From NCBI GenBank assembly GCA_017882405.1, contig JADGPO010000022.1, positions 1-12,935 on the forward strand: a stretch of DNA of 12,935 bases, written 5' to 3'. The notes under the pieces are model-generated. The model did not search any database, was not told the origin of the DNA, and saw nothing but the letters and a program-made list of their open reading frames with translations. Shown one piece after another: positions 6,971 to 12,935 of the stretch (its first letter is position 1; each line of letters begins with the position of its first letter). Source of the DNA: Solirubrobacteraceae bacterium (GTDB lineage: Bacteria > Actinomycetota > Thermoleophilia > Solirubrobacterales > Solirubrobacteraceae). Made by a program: the position numbers and the translations under genes.

Positions 6971-9033
6971 TGGTGACGCGGGGGGTGGGTGGGACCGATA
7001 TTCCAGCGGAAGCTGGCCCGGGCGAAGCCACCGTGGCCGTCGGAGACCCGGACGGTGACCCGGCGGGTGCCGGCGTACTTGGCGCGACCGGCGATGACGC
7101 CGGTGCGGGAGTTGATCCGCAGGCCGCGGGGCAGGCCGGCGGCCGAGTAGCGCATCGCCAGGCCGTGGCCGTCGCGGGCGCGAAGGCGGACCTGCACCGG
7201 CGTGCCCAGGCGCGACGAGCGGGCGCCGAGCCGGGCGAGGGTGATGCCGCCGGCCTGCGCGACCGTTTCCCTGGCGGGCGCCTTGGACCGCGTGGAGGCC
7301 GAGGCGGCGGGGATCGGCGCGCCGCCGCACAGAGCGGGGACGATCGAGCGGGCGTTCGGGGTGCCGAGGCCCGAGGCCATGTCGTAGCCCGATCCGGCGG
7401 CGAAGCCGGCCACGTGGTTGTAGCCGTTGGCGCCGCTGGTGACGTCGCCGAAGTTGGCACCGTAGGCCGCGCCCGCGAGCTTGTAGAGGGCGGGGTTGGC
7501 GAAGCCGACGGGGTGGCCGGCGCACGCCGGGGAGGAGTCGGCCAGGGCGGTCACCGCGGCCCAGGTCGGGGTCGAGATGCTGGTGCCGCCCATCGTGTTC
7601 CACTGGCCGCCGTAGTAGACGACATAGCCGGTGTTGGGATCGCCGTTGGCGGTGACGTCGGGAACCTCGCGGCAGCTGGTGCCGGCCGAGCCACAGGTGA
7701 CGGCGCTCTGGGACTGCGCGGCGGCCGCCTGGTAGGCGGGGCGCGACCACAGCTGTGAGACGCCGCCGCCGGTGGCGCCGTAGCCGTTGTTCCAGACGCT
7801 GTCGGCGCCGGAGCTGATCGAGCTGGCGCCGACGCCGGTGACCCACGGCTGACTGGCGGGATCGTCGACGGCCTGGCGGTGGTCCGAGCAGTCGTTGGAG
7901 CCCAGGTCGCCGGTCGAGGCGAGGATCGTCTGGCCCTGGGCGGCGGCCTCCTGGAAGAGGGTCGACTCGGCGGCGGCGGTGCCCGCGCCCTGGTAGGACT
8001 CGCACAGGCCCCAGGAGGAGGTCACGACCTTGGCGGCGTTGTCGGAGACGATCCGGGCGTAGGTGTCATAGGCGCCACCACCGGAGGTCGGTCCCTCGTA
8101 CACCTTCACGTTGGCGCGGGGTGCCAGGCCGATCACGTCCTCCACGTCCATCGCTGCCTCGCCGGTGCCGCCCCCGCTGCCGGCGCCGCCGTCGACGCGC
8201 ACGGTGCTCACGTTGGCGTTGGTGTGAAAGCAGGACTGGAAGGCGGCGATGTCAGAGGCGCTGAACGGCTCCAGCTCGTACACGGCCACGGTCACGTTGG
8301 CGCCCTGGATGCCGGCGGCGTACAGGTCGTTGAGGTGATACCGGGCGGCGATCTGACTGGTCGTATAGCTGGCCTGGCTGGCGGCCTCGGTGCGCGCGGC
8401 GGAGCAGCCCTGGCCATCGGCGCCGGCGGAGGCGGCGTGGACGACGGGCTGCTTGGCGTGGGCGACGGTGATCCGCGGGGCGGTCGGCGCCAGGGTGTTG
8501 AGCCCGACGATCCCCTGCACGAGGCCGGCGACGCTGGGGTCGACCGACGGCTCGGCGGTGTTGGCAAAGCCGCTCTGGCCGCTGGGCAGCGCGAAGCGCT
8601 GCAGCGACGTGGAGAAGGCGCTCTCCACCGTCCCGGCGTCCGCGGTGACCGGCAGGGTCAGGCCGTTGGCCCCTACCTGGCCGGGTGTCAGGCCGTCCTT
8701 GCGCAGCGAGGCACGCACGGCGGCGACCTGGGCGGCGGTCGGTGCGAAGCGCTCGGCGAACTGGCGGACGCTCAGATAGTGGTGATACAGGCCCGAGCCG
8801 GGAGTCGAGACGGCCTGGGCGTAGGCGGCGAGGCCGGCGGCGTCACGCGGCTGGAGCGCCACCGCGGCGTGCACGGTGGTGTTGCGGGCCACTGCGCCGA
8901 GCTCTCGCGAGCCGGCCGGGATCCCCGTCTTACCGTGGGTGGCGGGGTGAAAGAGGGCGGCCTGCGCCGGGCTCGGAGCGAGGGCGACCGCGGCCGCCGC
9001 GACGGCGGCCTGGATGAGACGGGAGCGCCACAT
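6967..9033 (-). CDS. Secreted S53 family (sedolisin/kumamolisin-like) serine-carboxyl peptidase with prodomain and C-terminal Ig-like domain
   Basis: This is a secreted acid-type endopeptidase with a Ser-Glu-Asp triad, made as a proenzyme. Its 688 residues start with a Sec signal peptide (MWRSRLIQ, then an Ala/Val core, likely cut after AQA near residue 26). A pro-kumamolisin activation domain follows (about 38-190, with YHHYLSVRQFAERFAP at 83-98), then a linker and the catalytic domain (about 222-570). Catalytic residues are Glu292 and Asp296 (GEAAMDVED), oxyanion Asp376 (ASTGD) and Ser485 (GGTSIS); the spacings are close to those of kumamolisin. FGDVTSG (528-534) and GYDMASGLGTPN (549-560) supply the calcium-site region. 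A C-terminal domain (about 610-678, AGLPRGLRIN, TGVIAGR, VRVSDGHGG) looks like a putative Ig fold. The ATG at 9033 has no strong Shine-Dalgarno sequence; the only AGGA is in a leader hairpin. The gene converges on the MMPL transporter. Confidence 0.94.
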   Translation of the reverse strand: MWRSRLIQAAVAAAAVALAPSPAQAALFHPATHGKTGIPAGSRELGAVARNTTVHAAVALQPRDAAGLAAYAQAVSTPGSGLYHHYLSVRQFAERFAPTAAQVAAVRASLRKDGLTPGQVGANGLTLPVTADAGTVESAFSTSLQRFALPSGQSGFANTAEPSVDPSVAGLVQGIVGLNTLAPTAPRITVAHAKQPVVHAASAGADGQGCSAARTEAASQASYTTSQIAARYHLNDLYAAGIQGANVTVAVYELEPFSASDIAAFQSCFHTNANVSTVRVDGGAGSGGGTGEAAMDVEDVIGLAPRANVKVYEGPTSGGGAYDTYARIVSDNAAKVVTSSWGLCESYQGAGTAAAESTLFQEAAAQGQTILASTGDLGSNDCSDHRQAVDDPASQPWVTGVGASSISSGADSVWNNGYGATGGGVSQLWSRPAYQAAAAQSQSAVTCGSAGTSCREVPDVTANGDPNTGYVVYYGGQWNTMGGTSISTPTWAAVTALADSSPACAGHPVGFANPALYKLAGAAYGANFGDVTSGANGYNHVAGFAAGSGYDMASGLGTPNARSIVPALCGGAPIPAASASTRSKAPARETVAQAGGITLARLGARSSRLGTPVQVRLRARDGHGLAMRYSAAGLPRGLRINSRTGVIAGRAKYAGTRRVTVRVSDGHGGFARASFRWNIGPTHPPRHH

Positions 9034-9042
9034 GACGCTTTA

Positions 9043-9064
9043 GGCAGCCCATCCTGGGCTCGCC
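9043..9064 (-). promoter_or_regulatory. Stable hairpin immediately upstream of the S53 peptidase start
   Basis: GGC-AGCCCA (9043-9051) pairs with TGGGCT-GCC (9055-9064) leaving one bulged base and a 3-nt loop, a 9-bp GC-rich stem ending 9 nt before the ATG. On the mRNA strand the only Shine-Dalgarno-like AGGA spans the loop and top of this stem, so the hairpin could hide or present the ribosome site. No U-tract follows, so it is not an intrinsic terminator. Confidence 0.4.
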
Positions 9065-9076
9065 CGGCACAGGTGT

Positions 9077-9118
9077 CGCAGGCTTTGGGGCATGCCCCCA
9101 TATCGGTGGGGACCTGCG
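9077..9118 (-). promoter_or_regulatory. Two-tier structured element in the S53 peptidase leader with mutually exclusive stems
   Basis: CGCAGG (9077-9082) and CCTGCG (9113-9118) form an outer 6-bp stem. Inside it CCCCA (9096-9100) pairs with TGGGG (9107-9111) around a 6-nt loop, but the same C-run also belongs to the perfect 12-bp palindrome GGGGCATGCCCC (9087-9098). The two inner stems exclude each other. It could be a leader RNA switch or, read as DNA, an operator. I cannot match it to a known riboswitch class, and it is not shown that this stretch is transcribed. Confidence 0.35.
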
Positions 9119-9146
9119 GTGCCCGTAGGCCAAACATCGACCCTCT

Positions 9147-9162
9147 GGACGTATGTACGTCC
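9147..9162. promoter_or_regulatory. 16-bp palindrome between the carboxylase gene and the peptidase gene, candidate operator
   Basis: GGACGTA-TG-TACGTCC is a palindrome with 7-bp arms lying directly after the stop codon of the carboxyltransferase gene and 114 bp upstream of the peptidase start. Its size and the ACGT core resemble operators of TetR-type dimers (general knowledge). It has no T-tract, so terminator function is unlikely. Regulation of the peptidase is inference. Confidence 0.4.
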
Positions 9163-10731
9163 CTAGAGCGGGATGTTGCCGTGCTTGCGGCGCGGGCCCG
9201 GCTCGCGCTTGGTCTGCAGCGTGTGCAGAGCGGTGACCACCTTGGGCCGCGTCTCGTGCGGGATGATCACGTCGTCGAGGTAGCCGCGCTCGGCGGCCAC
9301 GTACGGATTGGCGAAGTGCGCCTTGTAGTCCTCGATCAGCTTCTGGCGACGCTCATCGGGCGTCGGCGAGGCGCCGATGTCGCGGCGGTAGATGATGTTG
9401 ACCGCGCCCTCGGGGCCCATCACCGCCACCTCGGCGCTCGGCCAGGCGAAGTTGAAGTCGGCGGCGAGGTGCTTTGAGCCCATCACGTCGTAGGCGCCGC
9501 CGTAGGCCTTGCGGGTGATGATCGTGATCTTGGGCACCGTGGCCTCGGCGTAGGCGTACAGCAGCTTGGCGCCGTGGCGGATGATCCCGCCCCACTCCTG
9601 GGTGGTGCCGGGCAGGAAGCCGGGCACGTCGCAGAAGGTGATGATCGGGATGTTGAAGGCGTCGCAGGTGCGGATGAAGCGCGCCGCCTTCTCGGAGGAC
9701 TCGATGTCCAGCACGCCCGCCAGCTGGGCGGGCTGGTTGCCGACCACCCCCACCGAGAAGCCGTCCATCCGGGCAAAGCCGCACACGATGTTGCGCGCGT
9801 AGTGCTCGTGGACCTCCAGAAATTCATAATCGTCGACGATCCGGCGGATCACCTCGCGCATGTCGTAGGGCTTGTTGGGGCTGTCGGGGACGACCGTGTC
9901 CAGCTCGGGGTCCTCGCGCAGCGGATCGTCGGTGGGCGCAACGCGCGGCGGGATCTCGAGGTTGTTCTGGGGCAGGTAGGAGAGCAGGTAGCGCGCGTCC
10001 TCGAGGCACTGGTCCTCGTCGTCGGCGGCGAAGTGCGCCACCCCGGACTTGGAGTTGTGCGACATCGCGCCCCCCAGCTCCTCGAAGCCGACCTCCTCGC
10101 CGGTCACCGTCTTGATCACGTCGGGACCGGTGATGAACATGTGCGAGGTCTCCTTCACCATGAAGACGAAGTCGGTGATCGCCGGCGAGTACACGGCACC
10201 ACCCGCGCACGGTCCCATCACCAGGCTGATCTGCGGGATCACGCCGCTGCAGCGCACGTTGCGCAGGAACACGTCGCCGTAGGCGCCCAGCGAGACGACG
10301 CCCTCCTGGATCCGCGCGCCGCCGGAGTCGTTGATCCCGATCACGGGGCAGCCGATCTTGGCCGCCAGATCCATGATCTTGCACATCTTCTCGGCCATCA
10401 CCTCGCCCAGCGAGCCGCCGAACACGGTGAAGTCCTGGCTGAACACGCACACCCGCCGTGAGTCGATCGTGCCGTGGCCGGTGACCACGGCATCGCCGTA
10501 GGGGCGGTTGCGCTGCATCTCGAAGTCCGACGTGCGGTGGCGCATGAAGACATCGAGCTCCTGGAAGGAGCCGGGGTCGAGCAGCTTGTTGATCCGCTCC
10601 CGGGCGGTGAACTTGCCCTTGGCGTGCTGCTTGTCGACCGCCGTCTGCCCGGCGTTGTGGATCGCCTCCTGGCGCAGCTCCTCCAGCTGGGCGAGCTTCT
10701 CCTCGTAGGTCTCGGGTGCCTTTTCGCGCAT
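9163..10731 (-). CDS. pccB: Acyl-CoA carboxylase carboxyltransferase (beta) subunit, propionyl-CoA type
   Basis: The beta subunit transfers carboxyl from carboxybiotin to acyl-CoA; with propionyl-CoA the product is (S)-methylmalonyl-CoA. The protein has 522 residues, full length for the PccB/AccD family, with two crotonase-fold halves (about 30-280 and 290-515). Oxyanion-hole glycine motifs are present in both: [11 protein letters not shown] (134-144) with [11 protein letters not shown] (173-183), and CDVPGFLPG (367-375) with [15 protein letters not shown] (407-421). Asp415 in GGAYDVMG corresponds to the residue (Asp422 in Streptomyces coelicolor PccB) that favours propionyl-CoA over acetyl-CoA; the alignment is mine by eye. 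The methylmalonyl-CoA mutase family gene upstream on the same strand supports this role. No Shine-Dalgarno sequence precedes ATG 10731, but TAGACT lies 9 nt upstream. The biotin carboxylase (alpha) partner is not in the window. Confidence 0.94.
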   Translation of the reverse strand: MREKAPETYEEKLAQLEELRQEAIHNAGQTAVDKQHAKGKFTARERINKLLDPGSFQELDVFMRHRTSDFEMQRNRPYGDAVVTGHGTIDSRRVCVFSQDFTVFGGSLGEVMAEKMCKIMDLAAKIGCPVIGINDSGGARIQEGVVSLGAYGDVFLRNVRCSGVIPQISLVMGPCAGGAVYSPAITDFVFMVKETSHMFITGPDVIKTVTGEEVGFEELGGAMSHNSKSGVAHFAADDEDQCLEDARYLLSYLPQNNLEIPPRVAPTDDPLREDPELDTVVPDSPNKPYDMREVIRRIVDDYEFLEVHEHYARNIVCGFARMDGFSVGVVGNQPAQLAGVLDIESSEKAARFIRTCDAFNIPIITFCDVPGFLPGTTQEWGGIIRHGAKLLYAYAEATVPKITIITRKAYGGAYDVMGSKHLAADFNFAWPSAEVAVMGPEGAVNIIYRRDIGASPTPDERRQKLIEDYKAHFANPYVAAERGYLDDVIIPHETRPKVVTALHTLQTKREPGPRRKHGNIPL

Positions 10732-10769
10732 GGCGCGCGGAGTCTATGGCGTACGAGCCGGCGACTACC

Positions 10770-11270
10770 TCAGGCGCGCGAGTACGGCCGGTGATGCGCG
10801 CGCCCGAGGCTGTCCAGCGCCGCGTCGAGAGCATCGACGATCACCTGTCCCGGGCCGTCGACGGGCTCTGGCTCGGGTTCGGGCACCGGCTCGGCCGATG
10901 CGATGGGCGCCTCCGCCGGCCCGCGCCGCGGCCACCGGTGAAAGACGCGGCTCAGGACTCCGCGGTGCGGGTCGGTGGTCACCTCGAGCGGCGGCGGCGG
11001 CTCGGGTTCGGGTTCGGGTTGTGACTGGTGCGCGGGGGGGTCGCTGTCGGCCGTGAGGACGACCCGCGTCCCCCAGCCCGACGGCTCGAGACGCACCGTG
11101 CCGCGTGCGGCGTCACCCTCCCAGGCGACGGCGGTCTCGGGCTCGAGCTTGGTGATCCGGATCTCTCCGAACCCTCCCAGGTGCTTGGCCAGCGATGACG
11201 CATCGCTGCACTCGGCCCACAGCTCCGGGGCCGACTTGACGAGCGTGCGGCTGGCTTGTTGATCGGACAT
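10770..11270 (-). CDS. SRPBCC-like protein with Pro-Glu linkers, function unknown
   Basis: This 166-residue protein starts with a short SRPBCC/START-like region (about 5-75): a terminal strand SRTLVKSAPELWAECSD, then LAKHLGGFGEIRITKLE, AVAWEG and GWGTRVVLTAD, as in small polyketide cyclase/CoxG-like folds. Two low-complexity Pro-Glu linkers follow (84-94 and 127-137), separated by a basic patch (FHRWPRRG), and the chain ends in a predicted helix (GQVIVDALDAALDSLG). The N-terminal domain is shorter than a complete SRPBCC fold (about 140 residues), so the ligand pocket may be incomplete. There is no signal peptide or TM segment. It lies 38 bp upstream of the carboxyltransferase gene on the same strand, so a joint transcript is plausible. 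The function cannot be read from the sequence. Confidence 0.75.
   Translation of the reverse strand: MSDQQASRTLVKSAPELWAECSDASSLAKHLGGFGEIRITKLEPETAVAWEGDAARGTVRLEPSGWGTRVVLTADSDPPAHQSQPEPEPEPPPPLEVTTDPHRGVLSRVFHRWPRRGPAEAPIASAEPVPEPEPEPVDGPGQVIVDALDAALDSLGRAHHRPYSRA
10862..11022. repeat. Two GGCTCGGGTT-type hexamer tracts encoding the Pro-Glu linkers
   Basis: Near-tandem CGGGTT/CGGCTC units occur in two patches, about 10862-10893 and 10999-11022, within the SRPBCC-like gene. On the coding strand they read as alternating Glu-Pro codons (EPEPEPEP). Because the repeat unit is 6 bp, gain or loss of units keeps the frame, so linker length could vary between strains. Confidence 0.6.
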
Positions 11271-11337
11271 CGTGTCGGGTTTCGCGCGCCCGACGGCGAC
11301 TCCTTCCCCGCAACCGGGTCCTGCACGGTCGCGCCCG

Positions 11338-11394
11338 TCAGGCGCGGGCGGCGCGCGCCACCAGCCCGTCGAGGAAGACGTCGATGGCCGTCAC
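11338..11394 (-). pseudogene. Possible 18-codon ORF or remnant of a TetR-type C terminus
   Basis: A GTG at 11394-11392 overlaps the stop of the SDR gene by four bases (GTGA) and opens an 18-codon frame, read VTAIDVFLDGLVARAARA, ending in TGA at 11338. The sequence resembles the last residues of many TetR-family regulators (AIDVFLDGL...AR). Either it is a coupled micro-ORF or the tail of a lost regulator. The similarity is short and could be chance in GC-rich DNA. Confidence 0.25.
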
Positions 11395-11969
11395 TCGACC
11401 AGCTCGACGACCCCGGAGGGCGCGTCCAGCAGCTCCGCGGTGCGCCGCGCCGCCTCCGTGACGGCGATCCGCGGCCCGTCGGGCAGCTCTTGCGCGTAGT
11501 AGGTGCCCGGCCCGTACAGCTGGCCGTAGCGGATCACGACTCCACCGGCGTCGAGCACGCTGCGCTCGAACGTCTCCATCGCCTCGGCGCGCGGCCCGGC
11601 CAGCTTCCAGGCGATGCTCTGGACCAGGATCCGAGAGGCGCCCGCCGCCTGGGCGGCCGCCAGCAGGTTGGCGGTGCCCTCGGTCCGGATGCGCAGGTTG
11701 CGCTCGGCGTGGGCGGGTATCTCGGCGGCGTCGTCGGGGAGGTCGGTGAGCTGGTGGATGACCGCCTCGGGCGCGAACTGGCCGACCGCCGCGATCAGCC
11801 GCTCGCGGTCGTAGACGTCGCAGACGACCGGCTCGATGCCCGCCGTCTCCAGCGCCGACGCCAGCTGCGGCGTGCGCGTCATGCCCGCCACGGTGTGACC
11901 GCTGTAGACCAGCAGCGGCGCCAGCGCGGCGCCGATCACCCCGGTGGCGCCCGCGACGAAGATGCGCAT
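11391..11969 (-). CDS. Compact NAD(P)-binding SDR/epimerase-like protein, atypical
   Basis: The 192-residue protein from ATG 11969 begins with a Rossmann nucleotide-binding motif (MRIFVAGATGVIG, Gly7, Gly10, Gly13) and continues like NAD-dependent epimerase/dehydratase proteins: CDVYDRE (50-56), AVIHQLTDLPDD (69-80), EGTANLLAAAQAAGASRILVQSIAW (98-122), VIRYGQLYGPGTYY (145-158). It is much shorter than the usual 290-320 residues; most of the C-terminal substrate domain is missing. The catalytic YxxxK pair is not found: the expected region reads AMETFERSVLD. It may be an atypical SDR that binds NAD(P) without classic catalysis. The frame extends upstream to GTG 12005, directly after the mutase stop, but residues 1-12 of that form are not family-like. 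It lies in the mutase-to-carboxylase gene line. The reaction is unknown. Confidence 0.82.
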   Translation of the reverse strand: MRIFVAGATGVIGAALAPLLVYSGHTVAGMTRTPQLASALETAGIEPVVCDVYDRERLIAAVGQFAPEAVIHQLTDLPDDAAEIPAHAERNLRIRTEGTANLLAAAQAAGASRILVQSIAWKLAGPRAEAMETFERSVLDAGGVVIRYGQLYGPGTYYAQELPDGPRIAVTEAARRTAELLDAPSGVVELVE

Positions 11970-11971
11970 CG

Positions 11972-11992
11972 GGAGGTCGGAACCGATCCTCC
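11972..11992 (-). promoter_or_regulatory. Hairpin that sequesters the GGAGG before the SDR start
   Basis: GGAGGTCGG (11972-11980) and CCGATCCTCC (11983-11992) pair with one bulged base. On the mRNA the Shine-Dalgarno AAGGAGG, close behind the mutase stop codon, pairs with CCUCC that sits 2 nt before ATG 11969. Unfolded, the GGAGG lies 18 nt from the ATG, too far for normal use. A ribosome finishing the mutase could disturb the stem, giving translational coupling (inference). Confidence 0.35.
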
Positions 11993-12005
11993 TTGGCGCC
12001 GGCAC

Positions 12006-12935
12006 TCAGAAGCCCGGGCGATAGTCGCCGAACACGTCGCGCATCGCGCCGCAGACCTCGCCGATCGAGCAGCGATCCTTGAGCGCGCGGCGCAGCGAGG
12101 GCAGCAGGTTGTCGGTGCCCTCGGCGGCGGTGCGGACCTCGCTCAGGCGGGTCTGCACGAGCTCCTGGTCGCGGTCGGCCTTGAAGGCGGCCAGCCGAGC
12201 CACCTGCTCGTGCTCGGACTCGGGGTCGACGCGCAGGAGGTCGGGCACCTCGGGCGTGTCCTCGACGAACTTGTTGACCCCCACGACGATGTCCTGCTCG
12301 GTGCGGTAGCGCTCGTGGTAGCCGAACGCCGATTCCTCGATCTCGGCGGTCATGAACTCGATCGCCTGCACCGCGCCTCCCAGCTGGTCGACCTTGTCGA
12401 TCAGCTCCTGGGCGCGGGTCTCGATCTCGTCGGTCAGCGCCTCGACGAAGTAGGAGCCGGCGAACGGGTCGACCGTGTCGGCCGCGCCGGACTCGTAGCC
12501 GATGATCTGCTGGGTGCGCACCGCGATCTTGGCGGCGCGCTCGGTGGGCAGCGCCAGCGCCTCGTCAAAGCCGTTGGTGTGCAGCGACTGGGTGCCGCCG
12601 CAGACGGCGGCGAAGCCCTGCAGGGCCACGCGGGCGATGTTGTTCTCCGGTTGCTGGGCGGTGAGCGTCACCCCGCCCGTCTGGGTGTGGAATCGCAGCT
12701 TCCACGAGCGCTCGTCCTGGGCGCCGAAGCGCTCGCGCATGATGTGCGCCCACATCCGCCGGGCGGCGCGGAACTTGGCCACCTCCTGAAAGACGTTGTT
12801 GTGGCCGTTGAAGAAGAACGCCAGCCGGGGGGCGAAGCGGTCGATCTCCAGCCCCGCGTCCAGCGCCGCCTGCACGTAGGCCATCCCGTTGACCAGCGTG
12901 AAGGCCACCTCCTGCACGGCCGAGCAGCCCTTCTC
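12006..12935 (-). CDS. Methylmalonyl-CoA mutase family catalytic subunit, C-terminal part (5' end outside the window)
   Basis: This is the adenosylcobalamin-dependent mutase TIM-barrel domain, which interconverts methylmalonyl-CoA and succinyl-CoA or a related pair. The minus strand is open from the right edge, and 309 residues are visible. Family landmarks are [24 protein letters not shown] in the first 30, [31 protein letters not shown] with the conserved catalytic-site His (visible residue 83), [34 protein letters not shown] and [16 protein letters not shown]. The chain ends ...FGDYRPGF with no B12-binding domain (no DxHxxG), so cobalamin must be bound by a separate subunit. The substrate-selecting residues (Tyr89 and Arg207 in the Propionibacterium enzyme) are outside the window, so isobutyryl-CoA-type mutase cannot be excluded. 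The downstream propionyl-type carboxylase gene favours methylmalonyl-CoA. Confidence 0.93.
   Translation of the reverse strand, partial: EKGCSAVQEVAFTLVNGMAYVQAALDAGLEIDRFAPRLAFFFNGHNNVFQEVAKFRAARRMWAHIMRERFGAQDERSWKLRFHTQTGGVTLTAQQPENNIARVALQGFAAVCGGTQSLHTNGFDEALALPTERAAKIAVRTQQIIGYESGAADTVDPFAGSYFVEALTDEIETRAQELIDKVDQLGGAVQAIEFMTAEIEESAFGYHERYRTEQDIVVGVNKFVEDTPEVPDLLRVDPESEHEQVARLAAFKADRDQELVQTRLSEVRTAAEGTDNLLPSLRRALKDRCSIGEVCGAMRDVFGDYRPGF

Noticed and set aside
5861..8005. 714-codon minus-strand frame spanning parts of the MMPL and peptidase genes
   Set aside because: Arg/Pro/Gly-rich low-complexity translation, crosses the ends of two convincing genes, and has no start signal or motif.
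9040..9120. Known riboswitch (c-di-GMP class I, c-di-AMP, cobalamin) in the peptidase leader
   Set aside because: An AAAGCC segment and nested stems prompted the comparison, but the conserved GEMM core with its tetraloop and receptor, the ydaO sequence blocks and a B12 box could not be matched. Kept only as a structured element of unknown class.
7879..9477. 532-codon plus-strand frame across the peptidase leader and the pccB end
   Set aside because: Antisense to the catalytic domain of the peptidase and to pccB; Gly/Ala/Asp-rich with no family features. Also a GC-bias shadow.
1..12935. CRISPR arrays, tRNA/rRNA genes, IS ends, att sites, defence or phage genes
   Set aside because: No repeat-spacer pattern, no tRNA-like cloverleaf, no transposase or integrase frames and no long terminal inverted repeats were seen; nearly all sequence is accounted for by metabolic, transport and peptidase genes.

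Overview
The window is very GC-rich, with tightly packed genes, frequent GTG starts and 4-nt stop/start overlaps. Its gene content is a ferredoxin-type sulfite reductase with an iron-sulfur APS reductase, an actinobacterial-type acyl-CoA carboxylase, a small epsilon-like protein, a split methylmalonyl-CoA mutase, an MMPL exporter and an S53 peptidase. Together this points to an actinobacterium, most likely of the Thermoleophilia/Solirubrobacterales type. That placement is inferred from style and gene content; there is no rRNA here to confirm it.

Layout. (1) 1-3363, minus strand: an assimilatory sulfate-reduction operon transcribed right to left, cysI (sulfite reductase), cysH (APS reductase) and cysD (ATP sulfurylase subunit 2, which leaves the window two or three codons before its end). 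The junctions overlap by a few bases, so translation is probably coupled. Sulfate is adenylated by CysD (with CysN, expected just outside), APS is reduced to sulfite by CysH, and sulfite is reduced to sulfide by CysI. A 20-bp dyad lies in the leader/promoter region. (2) 3496-4676: a 67-aa protein resembling acyl-CoA carboxylase epsilon subunits (minus) is divergent, across only 29 bp, from an ornithine cyclodeaminase/mu-crystallin family dehydrogenase (plus). (3) 4690-9033: an MMPL/RND-type exporter (plus) with a clear sigma-70-like promoter converges on a secreted sedolisin (S53) peptidase (minus). The two genes share one CTAG as their stop codons. The 129-bp leader of the peptidase is rich in dyads. 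(4) 9163-12935, minus strand: a propionyl-CoA-type module read right to left, namely the methylmalonyl-CoA mutase family catalytic subunit (entering at the right edge), a compact atypical SDR protein, an SRPBCC-like protein with Pro-Glu linkers, and the carboxyltransferase (beta) subunit of an acyl-CoA carboxylase. Mutase and carboxylase are consecutive steps between propionyl-CoA and succinyl-CoA; the biotin carboxylase subunit and the B12-binding mutase subunit are not in the window.

There is no rRNA, tRNA, CRISPR array, IS element, phage gene or recognisable defence system. No gene-free stretch exceeds about 135 bp. Most of the window is ordinary core metabolism. The points worth a second look are small: the shared stop codon, the epsilon-like ORF far from its presumed partner, the probable CTG start of cysH, the structured peptidase leader, a possible TetR-like tail or 18-codon ORF behind the SDR gene, and several SD-less genes with a TANNNT box 9-10 nt before the start codon. 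I found no convincing novel multi-gene system.
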